From positions 1 to 5,312 of the forward strand of contig JAFTRQ010000119.1 in NCBI GenBank assembly GCA_017462125.1: a stretch of 5,312 nucleotides of DNA, in the 5' to 3' direction. The position numbers and the translations under genes are program-made. Below the pieces are notes generated by a model. The model ran no database searches, was not told the DNA's origin, and saw only the letters and a program-made list of their open reading frames with translations. This stretch comes from Clostridia bacterium (GTDB taxonomy: Bacteria > Bacillota_A > Clostridia > Oscillospirales > CAG-272). Of the stretch, positions 1 through 5,312 are shown one piece after another (the stretch's first letter is position 1; every line of letters begins with the position of its first letter).

Positions 1-285
1 AAGTTTCAACGCCTCCATACATCTGTCAAAGGTCAGACCGTGGTCGTAGTGGACAACCACGGGCACCTTTGCCCTCTTCGCCGCCGCAATGACCGAAGGC
101 GCGATCAACTGAAGCTCGCCATACGGCAAAAGAACCTCGGCGGTGCCGATAACTACGGGAGAATTCAGCTCTTCAGCCGCTTCGATAACCGCTTGAAGCA
201 TATCGCTGTCGGTAGTATTGAAAAGACCGACCGCATATTTGCCCTCCTGGGCTTTTTTTAATACGTCATTTAAATTTACAAGCAT
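1..285 (-). CDS. Class II ketose-bisphosphate aldolase, N-terminal part (cut by window edge)
   Basis: The first 95 codons of a class II aldolase are visible; the frame is open to the left edge. The family is a zinc-dependent TIM barrel that splits ketose 1,6-bisphosphates (fructose, tagatose) or related phosphorylated keto-acids into dihydroxyacetone phosphate and an aldehyde in the cytoplasm. Seen here: a start of the form MLVNLNDVLKKAQEGKYAVG, then LFNTTDSDML where relatives have a FN-[IV]-x-[NG] strand, then PVVVHYDHG at residues 75-83. In this last motif Asp81 is the expected catalytic base and His82 a zinc ligand. The ATG at 285 is supported by AAGGAA eight bases upstream. The gene follows the hydrolase by 77 bases in the same direction. 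The N-terminus resembles the FbaA, GatY/KbaY and IolJ groups alike, and the residues that would separate them lie outside the window, so the substrate is open. Family call is firm; specificity is not. Confidence 0.9.
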   Translation of the reverse strand, partial: MLVNLNDVLKKAQEGKYAVGLFNTTDSDMLQAVIEAAEELNSPVVIGTAEVLLPYGELQLIAPSVIAAAKRAKVPVVVHYDHGLTFDRCMEALKL

Positions 286-293
286 ATTTTTTG

Positions 294-299
294 TTCCTT
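294..299 (-). promoter_or_regulatory. Ribosome binding site of the aldolase
   Basis: AAGGAA on the minus strand lies eight bases before the ATG at 285-283. It is a good Shine-Dalgarno match at normal spacing and fixes the aldolase start. Confidence 0.8.
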
Positions 300-320
300 A
301 ATTAATTTAAAATTGGATAT

Positions 321-335
321 GTCACCTCAAGTGAC
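321..335. repeat. Imperfect 15-bp palindrome, candidate operator or hairpin
   Basis: GTCACCTCAAGTGAC has seven-base arms around a central base with one mismatched pair (six of seven match). It lies in the AT-rich gap between the hydrolase stop and the aldolase start, with its near edge 35 bases before the aldolase ATG. On the minus strand, the direction of the genes, no T-run follows the hairpin, so it is a poor intrinsic terminator for the operon. On the plus strand a TGATTTTTT tract does follow, but no plus-strand gene needs terminating. A regulator binding site or a processing/stability hairpin between the two cistrons is the more likely role. I see no convincing -35/-10 pair beside it. 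Confidence 0.4.
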
Positions 336-362
336 TGATTTTTTCAAAATTTGATTTATTTA

Positions 363-3300
363 TCAATAAGAGATTTCAATGCAACCCATGCTCTGGGCAT
401 GGATATTGAGATAAATTTCAGCGTATCCGTCACGGATATCGACCTTGAGGGGCTCGTTGCTCCAAGCGTCGAAATATTCCGCTCCTTCTGTGTGCTTCAC
501 GCGCAAAATCTTACCGCGATAGGTTGTGTATGCGCGGTTGTATACGGTATAGACGTCTCTGCCCTTTCCGGGGAACTTGTTCATGCAGATAGCTGGCGAG
601 AGGGTCTCGATCATAGTCTCGGGGTTGTCCGAGGAGAAGCAATCGGCATATTTTTTCTTTAAGCCGTATGCCTTACAGATAAATTCGTGACCCGCAGATT
701 CCTCAAGATCCCAAAGAGAATCGTAAATCGCCTCACCGTTGAAGAAGGTGAACTTCTGGGGATGCCAGGAGAGGTTTCGCATCGCCATAGGAAGATTCAG
801 CTGCACTATCTTGGGGAATGCGAAGCGGTACATATCGGTCAGCACTCGGCTGTATCTGTTGTCGCCGTCGTTTGCTTGCCAAGCCGTTTCTATCATATCC
901 ACCACCGTATCAATGATGGAATAGGAAATATTACAGTCGATATATCTAGCGTTGACGTCAACCGCCGCGTACTCGCCGTAAAGCACCACGTCGTGGGGCA
1001 TTATGTCTTTTAAGCGTGATATGAAATTGCGGTCGGTCTTAAGAAGATTTGACGGGACCTCATGACCGTGATGCTTGCCGTAGCAACGGTTTTCAACACG
1101 AAGGCTGAATTCGTCGACGTAAAGTATTGGCACTTGAATCTCCGAATAGACTCTTGGGTACATCTGCAGAGCGAATTCTCTCCAATCCTCGCTTGCGTGG
1201 CACATACGGAAGCTGTCACCCGCAATACTGATATTTGAGCCGTTTGCTCTCTCAACCATAAGGTGCTTGAATTTCTCGTATTGGGGATAGAAATCCGTCA
1301 GCAGAGTGGGATGGAGATAGACCGAGGATTTTACGCCGGTCTTATCCATAAATTCGTGAAGCGCACCGCGCAGGTTTTCAAGCCCGCCGTAGTCATCGTA
1401 CTCACTCTGATTGTAATTGCCCCATTTCTGAATGAAAGTACCATCTGCCTTAAAGCGGTTTGCCCAAGCCCACATATGGAGGATGTCGGGATAGTAGCCC
1501 GAGAGCTTCTTTTGCTCTTCAAGGATATCAAGATAGTTGAATTTGTCCTTATCCTTTTCGTACCAGATGGGAAAGCGGCACATATCTTCTGTCTCAAAGA
1601 AATCGGTGATCTCTGCCAAGAGCCAGAAGCATTCTCTGTACCATTGCTTGTCCTGACAGTGATAGGGCTCATACCAGGAGTCGAGCCATGTTTTATAAAT
1701 GCTAAACGACTCGTGCCAATCTCCCGCATGGGCGGAAAACAGAGTGGGAGAGCAGACGAAGGTGTCGCCTGCGGCTATCTCGCCGTATATTTCGGGATAT
1801 TCCACGTAGAGAGATATATTTTCCTGCTTTTCAAGTGCATATTTACGGACTACAAGCTCACGCTCTCTTGTGGTCAAGGCAATACCGCCCTGCTGACCTT
1901 TGCTGTAGACATCCATAAACTGCATTGGGAAGGAGGGGGCTGATTCTTCATAAATATAAACGGTTTCGTTACTGTCGATGTTCTGATACTTGGGCATAAA
2001 GTACCAGCTGTCGGCTCTGTCGGCATACTCTAAGCCACGGATATAGGGGAAGATGATGCCTTGACGGAGTGCCTTTTCGGTAGGATTCTTGATGCTTACG
2101 TTCCAAAGAATATCGTTTGCTCCCTCAAATTCCGCGGTGACGGTGAATTCCAGTCCCTCGCGTGTAAGCGACAAGGTTGCCGTATTGTCGGTGACGGCAC
2201 AGCCTGTGACCGTGAAATCGGCAAATATGGTCGCTCCGTGGACGGTCTTGATGACCGAATCGGGGGTGAAGCTGAGAGATGGGGTGTACCCATTTTCAAA
2301 TCGGTCGAGGTAAAGACCCTTGGTAAGGTCAAAGCTCATAAGTAAGGCGCCGTTTTTCAGTGTCAGACGGTTATCTTCAAGAGTTATCTTCTTTTCTCTG
2401 TCGATCTTGTGCTCGATCTTTTCGGGAAGGTCGGGGATCAGAAGCTCGGGGAAAAGACGCTTGCCCGTCTCGTTTACCGTCAGGGCGACGAGGGAAAGAT
2501 TGTTGTCAAGGTGACGGTTGCGGAAGATGACCTTCTCTACCGCGCTTCCGTCGGTGGGGATCGCGTAAAGCGAGAGGTCGCCGCTCATTCCGTGCTTGCC
2601 CTGTGTTACGTTCAAGGGGAGCGAGAGGTCGCGTCTGCCGTCGGTATAGACGGTCTCAACGGCGAAGCCCTCGATATCGTCGATGAAAAGGGGCTTTGTG
2701 ACCTCGTTTCCGTATGCACCGAGGATGGTGGTTTGTGACGCGAAGCCGCAGCGCTGATATCTTCTGCCGCTTATTGCCATAAGAAAGTAAATTTCACTGA
2801 TCCTTTTGCCGCCAAGCTCAATTGCCGTCTCTCCGTCACGGCTGACGGGACGGCAGATGCGTCTCTTTGCGTCCACGCCGAAATTCTTGATGATCTCCTC
2901 GTTTTCGGCGGGTGGAGGGGGAGGAACTATGCAGTTGAGCCCATTGGTCGCGACCTTGAATGGAATATTGTGTAAGGAGATATTCTCTCTGTCGAAAAAT
3001 CTGCCGCCGCCAAACTTTACGTCGAATTCGTCACCGTAAAAATTGCCATTGAACTGCTTCGAAATATCGATTACCGTAAGGTCTTTGGAGGTCTCTGTCA
3101 TGTCGCTCGCGCAATAGGCGGGAAGCTCGTCATCGGAGCAAGTGTATATTTTATGTATTGTAAATTCGATTTTTTTGCGCTTGCCGTGACAGAAAGTGAA
3201 GCGCAATTTGTTGTATGTTTTCTCGGGCATCTTGACCGAGATTGTGTAGCGTCTGCCGTCGGTTGTCATATCGTCGCAGGTAACGAGCGGGATATTGTTT

Positions 3301-3530
3301 CCATCATTGTCAATGGCGAAGATGCAAGGGTGGCGGTGAATGCTTGGTCTGCGCCAGCCCATGGTGCTGTATTCCATCACGAAATAGCCCTCGGAAACAA
3401 ATTCGCCTTCAGCGAAAAGCGAATAATCGGGCTTGTAGGGCGGCATGGTGACAGTGTAGTCGATGCCGTCCGAGATGCGGTCAATAATGCCGCTTCCCGA
3501 AGAGAATTTCAGCTTTTTCAGATCTGTCAT
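363..3530 (-). CDS. Large cytoplasmic glycoside-hydrolase-like protein (DUF6259-like TIM barrel)
   Basis: This 1055-residue protein has the architecture of a multidomain glycosidase. Residues 1-140 and about 150-360 look like beta-rich accessory, possibly carbohydrate-binding, modules. Residues about 385-610 resemble the mutarotase-like beta-sandwich that precedes the barrel in GH31/36/101-type enzymes. Residues about 630-930 form a probable TIM barrel, and 960-1055 a C-terminal beta domain. Barrel landmarks are MWAWANRF (686-693), YLHPT (738-742), ILYVDEF (802-808), a Cys816/HHGHE (820-824) segment and YGEYA (851-855). Asp806 and Glu853 are the best candidates for catalytic acids. From memory this pattern fits the poorly characterised DUF6259 group; I could not search. 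The start MTDLKKLKF shows no signal peptide or membrane helix, so it should act inside the cell on imported sugar. The ATG at 3530 follows AAAGGAAG by seven bases. It lies between the kinase and the aldolase, implying a shared pathway. The substrate is unknown, and a non-hydrolytic role is possible. Confidence 0.75.
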   Translation of the reverse strand: MTDLKKLKFSSGSGIIDRISDGIDYTVTMPPYKPDYSLFAEGEFVSEGYFVMEYSTMGWRRPSIHRHPCIFAIDNDGNNIPLVTCDDMTTDGRRYTISVKMPEKTYNKLRFTFCHGKRKKIEFTIHKIYTCSDDELPAYCASDMTETSKDLTVIDISKQFNGNFYGDEFDVKFGGGRFFDRENISLHNIPFKVATNGLNCIVPPPPPAENEEIIKNFGVDAKRRICRPVSRDGETAIELGGKRISEIYFLMAISGRRYQRCGFASQTTILGAYGNEVTKPLFIDDIEGFAVETVYTDGRRDLSLPLNVTQGKHGMSGDLSLYAIPTDGSAVEKVIFRNRHLDNNLSLVALTVNETGKRLFPELLIPDLPEKIEHKIDREKKITLEDNRLTLKNGALLMSFDLTKGLYLDRFENGYTPSLSFTPDSVIKTVHGATIFADFTVTGCAVTDNTATLSLTREGLEFTVTAEFEGANDILWNVSIKNPTEKALRQGIIFPYIRGLEYADRADSWYFMPKYQNIDSNETVYIYEESAPSFPMQFMDVYSKGQQGGIALTTRERELVVRKYALEKQENISLYVEYPEIYGEIAAGDTFVCSPTLFSAHAGDWHESFSIYKTWLDSWYEPYHCQDKQWYRECFWLLAEITDFFETEDMCRFPIWYEKDKDKFNYLDILEEQKKLSGYYPDILHMWAWANRFKADGTFIQKWGNYNQSEYDDYGGLENLRGALHEFMDKTGVKSSVYLHPTLLTDFYPQYEKFKHLMVERANGSNISIAGDSFRMCHASEDWREFALQMYPRVYSEIQVPILYVDEFSLRVENRCYGKHHGHEVPSNLLKTDRNFISRLKDIMPHDVVLYGEYAAVDVNARYIDCNISYSIIDTVVDMIETAWQANDGDNRYSRVLTDMYRFAFPKIVQLNLPMAMRNLSWHPQKFTFFNGEAIYDSLWDLEESAGHEFICKAYGLKKKYADCFSSDNPETMIETLSPAICMNKFPGKGRDVYTVYNRAYTTYRGKILRVKHTEGAEYFDAWSNEPLKVDIRDGYAEIYLNIHAQSMGCIEISY

Positions 3531-3537
3531 AATGCTT

Positions 3538-3545
3538 CTTCCTTT
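3538..3545 (-). promoter_or_regulatory. Ribosome binding site of the glycoside-hydrolase-like gene
   Basis: AAAGGAAG on the minus strand lies seven bases before the ATG at 3530-3528. It is the strongest Shine-Dalgarno in the window and fixes the start of the large protein. Confidence 0.85.
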
Positions 3546-3574
3546 CTGATCATATAACTATTCACTTGGGATGT

Positions 3575-3588
3575 TAAATTGCAATTTA
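3575..3588. repeat. Perfect 14-bp AT-rich palindrome
   Basis: TAAATTGCAATTTA is identical to its own reverse complement. It lies 44 bases upstream of the hydrolase start, inside the gap after the kinase. With no loop it cannot form a stable hairpin, so if functional it would be a binding site for a dimeric regulator. AT-rich gaps give such palindromes by chance fairly often. Confidence 0.35.
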
Positions 3589-3611
3589 TCAATCATTATT
3601 GTGACGGAGCT

Positions 3612-4577
3612 TTAAAATATAATATTCATTTCCTTGAGAAGCTCGTCGATCTTGGCTTCGCTGACCATACCGCCGATAGAATCGGGGGCAGATAGCGAAA
3701 CCGTTGCCGCCTTGGAGGCAAGTGTAAGTATTCCCATCTCCTCAAGTCCGCGATAGATGCCGATAAGTGCGCCTGCGCAGAATGCGTCGCCTGCTCCGGT
3801 CTTGCCCTTAATATATCCCCCCGGAAGCTCCCATGAGGGAAACTCGAAAAAACCGTTATCGGAGAGACAAACGCAAATCTCGGGCATATGGATGATAATT
3901 CGCTCGGAAACGCCCATGTCCTTAATAGCGCGGGCAATTATTTCAAGATTTTCGCGTTTTGGTTCAATTTCCGCGATCATTCCGGCTTCAAGCTCGTTGA
4001 TAATCACGTTATCCACGTATTTGAGACAGCTTTTCACGATGTGATAGCGATCGCTGTTCTCGCTGACTAAGTCAATGGAGGTCTTGATGCCCATTTCCTT
4101 CGCGCGCTTGAGAATTCTTTCTCCGTCGCCGCCGTCTACCTTGTCAAGAAGCAAAAAGTAGCCCAGGTGAAGCATTTTTGCGTCAAGATTCTCAAAATCA
4201 ACGTCGTCATAGCCGAAATCGGCGCATGCACCGGGGTAGGTAAAGAAGGTTCTCTGCCCTCCCACAATACTCATAACGTCGGTGAAGCTGGTGGGTAGCC
4301 CGCCGCGTACCAAAAGCGAGGTGTCAACTTCGTTTTCTTTAAGAGTCTTCACCAAAAAGTCGCCATCACCGTCATTTCCTATCTTTCCAACGACTTTTAC
4401 GGGTATAGTGGGATCGACTCGCTTGATATCAATGCCCACGTTGGGGACTGCGCCACCGACCGCGCGGGACACCGACAAGATCTTTGTCAATTCGCCCGAG
4501 GCGGGGTAAGCCGAGATCTGATTGATCTTATCAACCAGAACTGTTCCCGCCACGGCGATTCCTGTTTTATTTGCCAT
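3612..4577 (-). CDS. PfkB-family carbohydrate kinase
   Basis: This protein of 321 residues has the usual length of the ribokinase/PfkB family, whose members transfer phosphate from ATP to a sugar or sugar-phosphate hydroxyl in the cytoplasm. With the ATG at 4577 as residue 1, the N-terminal sugar-binding signature is VGGAVPNVG near 40-48. FTYPGA is at 112-117, the NELEA form of the Mg/ATP-associated NxxE region at 194-198, and the second signature GKTGAGDAF at 258-266, with Asp264 as the catalytic base and GAG as the anion hole. All key elements are present, so it should be active. A GTG start at 4592 would add five residues but overlaps the upstream gene and has no ribosome binding site. The ATG start lies five bases after the upstream stop, suggesting translational coupling. 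The neighbouring aldolase suggests it makes a ketose bisphosphate or an analogue (tagatose-6-phosphate, fructose or deoxyketogluconate kinase type); the sequence alone does not decide. Confidence 0.93.
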   Translation of the reverse strand: MANKTGIAVAGTVLVDKINQISAYPASGELTKILSVSRAVGGAVPNVGIDIKRVDPTIPVKVVGKIGNDGDGDFLVKTLKENEVDTSLLVRGGLPTSFTDVMSIVGGQRTFFTYPGACADFGYDDVDFENLDAKMLHLGYFLLLDKVDGGDGERILKRAKEMGIKTSIDLVSENSDRYHIVKSCLKYVDNVIINELEAGMIAEIEPKRENLEIIARAIKDMGVSERIIIHMPEICVCLSDNGFFEFPSWELPGGYIKGKTGAGDAFCAGALIGIYRGLEEMGILTLASKAATVSLSAPDSIGGMVSEAKIDELLKEMNIIF

Positions 4578-4582
4578 ATAAA

Positions 4583-5312
4583 TCAGTTGCACTCCGCAAC
4601 AAGGGGACCTGCCAGCTCGTCAAGGAAGAAGAGCTTACCCTTGAGGGTGGGGATGTAGGAGCTTGTGATCCAAGGGGTCTTGCCGTGACGGAGAGTCATC
4701 CAGAGGGAAAGTCCCTGCCACTGCATACCTCTGCCAAGTGTACCGTCAGCGCCGCCGATAGCATAGTCAGCCTGAAGGAAGATGCCGGGGCCGATAGTGT
4801 TAGCTCTGCAAGGAACGAGAGTTGTTCTCGACTTGAAGCTGGTCAGCGCGTTCTGCTCAACTGTGAGAGGATGGATCTTCGCGCCGATTCTATAGGGCGC
4901 CTTCTCCCACTCAGCAACAGTCTCATAATCTGCCGCAAAGGTGGGTTCCCAGAACGCAATATGGCACATTCTGCCAATTCCGTAGACGAGAACGAGCTCA
5001 GCGCCATCTGCCTTAAGAGCCGCGATCTTCTCGGGGTAGGTGGGAAGATTTGTTTTTGTTGCAAAGTTTCTCTGATCCTTGGGAACGGTCAGCTCGCCGA
5101 GAGGATTGAAGAGTGCCTGCTCCATAGCGTACTGGAAGGAGCCGGGGTTGTCGCTGGAGAGCGTATTGCCCTCGCCGTCCGCCCACTCGTCCATATTGAA
5201 GGTGTAGACGTGGTCGCAGGAGATATTCCACTCCTTGAGGAAGTAGACGACCCACTTGTACATTCCCATAGGACCGACGGGGAGGATGAAGGCGATCTTC
5301 TCGCCTCTGTCC
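4583..5312 (-). CDS. Divergent NagB-like sugar isomerase/deaminase family protein (N-terminus beyond window)
   Basis: The frame is open to the right edge, and the residues before the Met at 5269 ([10 protein letters not shown]) align with the phosphate-loop strand of NagB, so that Met is internal. About 25-40 N-terminal residues are missing. Canonical members (glucosamine-6-phosphate deaminase, NagB) convert glucosamine-6-phosphate to fructose-6-phosphate plus ammonia. Counting from the Met at 5269, TFNMDEW at 23-29 matches the NagB FNMDE motif (Asp27 = E. coli Asp72). [13 protein letters not shown] at 97-109 matches NagB GVGNDGHIAFNEP (His103 = His143, Glu108 = Glu148). Asp141 of NagB is replaced here by Met101. 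The loop LPTGGTP is shortened to LPVGP, and the phosphate-binding Lys208 region reads GGADGTLG. Homology is clear but standard NagB chemistry is doubtful. An isomerase or deaminase for a different, perhaps unphosphorylated, sugar is possible. The gene ends five bases before the kinase. Confidence 0.8.
   Translation of the reverse strand, partial: DRGEKIAFILPVGPMGMYKWVVYFLKEWNISCDHVYTFNMDEWADGEGNTLSSDNPGSFQYAMEQALFNPLGELTVPKDQRNFATKTNLPTYPEKIAALKADGAELVLVYGIGRMCHIAFWEPTFAADYETVAEWEKAPYRIGAKIHPLTVEQNALTSFKSRTTLVPCRANTIGPGIFLQADYAIGGADGTLGRGMQWQGLSLWMTLRHGKTPWITSSYIPTLKGKLFFLDELAGPLVAECN
4592..4595 (-). promoter_or_regulatory. Weak, distant ribosome binding site of the kinase
   Basis: GGAG on the minus strand is the only Shine-Dalgarno-like sequence before the kinase ATG. 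It lies inside the last codons of the NagB-like gene and 14 bases from the ATG, longer than usual. Kinase translation therefore probably depends on ribosomes finishing the upstream gene. Confidence 0.4.

Larger units (their letters stand above)
3531..3611 (-). promoter_or_regulatory. AT-rich intergenic gap, possible promoter/operator region of the hydrolase gene
   Basis: This 81-base gap separates the kinase stop (TAA at 3614-3612) from the hydrolase start. It holds the ribosome binding site, a perfect 14-bp palindrome at 3575-3588, and a CATCCCAAGTGAA box at 3573-3561 that resembles the palindrome before the aldolase. I see no GC-rich hairpin with a T-run, so transcription from the kinase probably reads through. 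A secondary promoter is possible, but the -35/-10 candidates (for example TTAACA, 15 bases, TATATG) are weak and poorly spaced. Confidence 0.3.

Noticed and set aside
321..345. Hairpin plus T-run read as a plus-strand intrinsic terminator
   Set aside because: The stem is only five continuous base pairs, four bases separate it from the T-run, and no plus-strand gene precedes it. On the minus strand it lacks a T-run.
1331..1729. Minus-strand open frame of 132 codons within the hydrolase gene, and a similar one at 1010-1255
   Set aside because: Both are out-of-frame readings of the barrel region of the large gene. Their compositions are rich in Arg, Ser and Thr and show no domain.
1263..1943. 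Plus-strand open frame of 226 codons
   Set aside because: It lies wholly inside the large hydrolase-like gene on the opposite strand, has no recognisable domain, and its coding opponent shows clear protein-like structure throughout. It is a shadow frame.
3153..3557. Plus-strand open frame of 134 codons overlapping the hydrolase start and gap
   Set aside because: It is antisense to the N-terminal domain of the hydrolase, and its protein has no family features. It ends in the gap only because a stop happens to occur there.
3531..3611. Terminator or attenuator between kinase and hydrolase
   Set aside because: The gap has no GC-rich stem followed by a T-run, only AT-rich palindromes without a loop.
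1..4577. Assignment of the kinase and aldolase to inositol (IolC/IolJ), tagatose (LacC/GatY) or sulfoquinovose breakdown
   Set aside because: No other marker gene of these pathways is visible, and the aldolase is cut before its specificity residues. Naming one of them would be a guess.
4578..4592. GTG start at 4592 for the kinase, adding five residues
   Set aside because: It overlaps the end of the upstream gene and has no ribosome binding site. The ATG at 4577 gives the normal family N-terminus, just before the first beta strand.
5267..5269. ATG at 5269 as the start of the NagB-like gene
   Set aside because: The frame continues without a stop to the window edge, and the residues before it align with the conserved first strand and phosphate loop of NagB.

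Overview
The window carries four genes, all on the minus strand and closely packed. Read in the direction of transcription (right to left) they are: a NagB-like (glucosamine-6-phosphate deaminase/isomerase superfamily) protein cut by the right edge; a PfkB-family sugar kinase; a very large, unsecreted glycoside-hydrolase-like protein of 1055 residues; and the first 95 residues of a class II (zinc-dependent) ketose-bisphosphate aldolase cut by the left edge. There are no RNA genes, CRISPR arrays, insertion sequences or convincing plus-strand genes.

The organism is probably an anaerobic, gut- or rumen-type Firmicute (Clostridia and relatives). This is inferred from moderate GC in the genes with AT-rich gaps, strong AAGGAA/AAAGGAAG ribosome binding sites, tight co-directional packing, and the type of sugar-utilisation genes. 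No marker gene is present, so the assignment is tentative.

Layout: 1-285 aldolase N-terminus; 286-362 AT-rich gap with a ribosome binding site and an imperfect 15-bp palindrome; 363-3530 glycoside-hydrolase-like protein; 3531-3611 AT-rich gap with a strong ribosome binding site and a perfect 14-bp palindrome; 3612-4577 PfkB kinase; a 5-nt intercistronic space; 4583-5312 NagB-like protein.

The order suggests a single catabolic route. An imported oligosaccharide or glycoside would be cleaved in the cytoplasm, the sugar isomerised or deaminated to a ketose form, phosphorylated by the PfkB kinase, and split by the aldolase into two three-carbon units. The overall logic resembles tagatose-6-phosphate, N-acetylgalactosamine or inositol catabolism, but the parts do not match a standard operon of any of these. 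The NagB-like protein lacks several residues expected of a true glucosamine-6-phosphate deaminase, and the hydrolase belongs to a poorly characterised family. The substrate cannot be named from this window.
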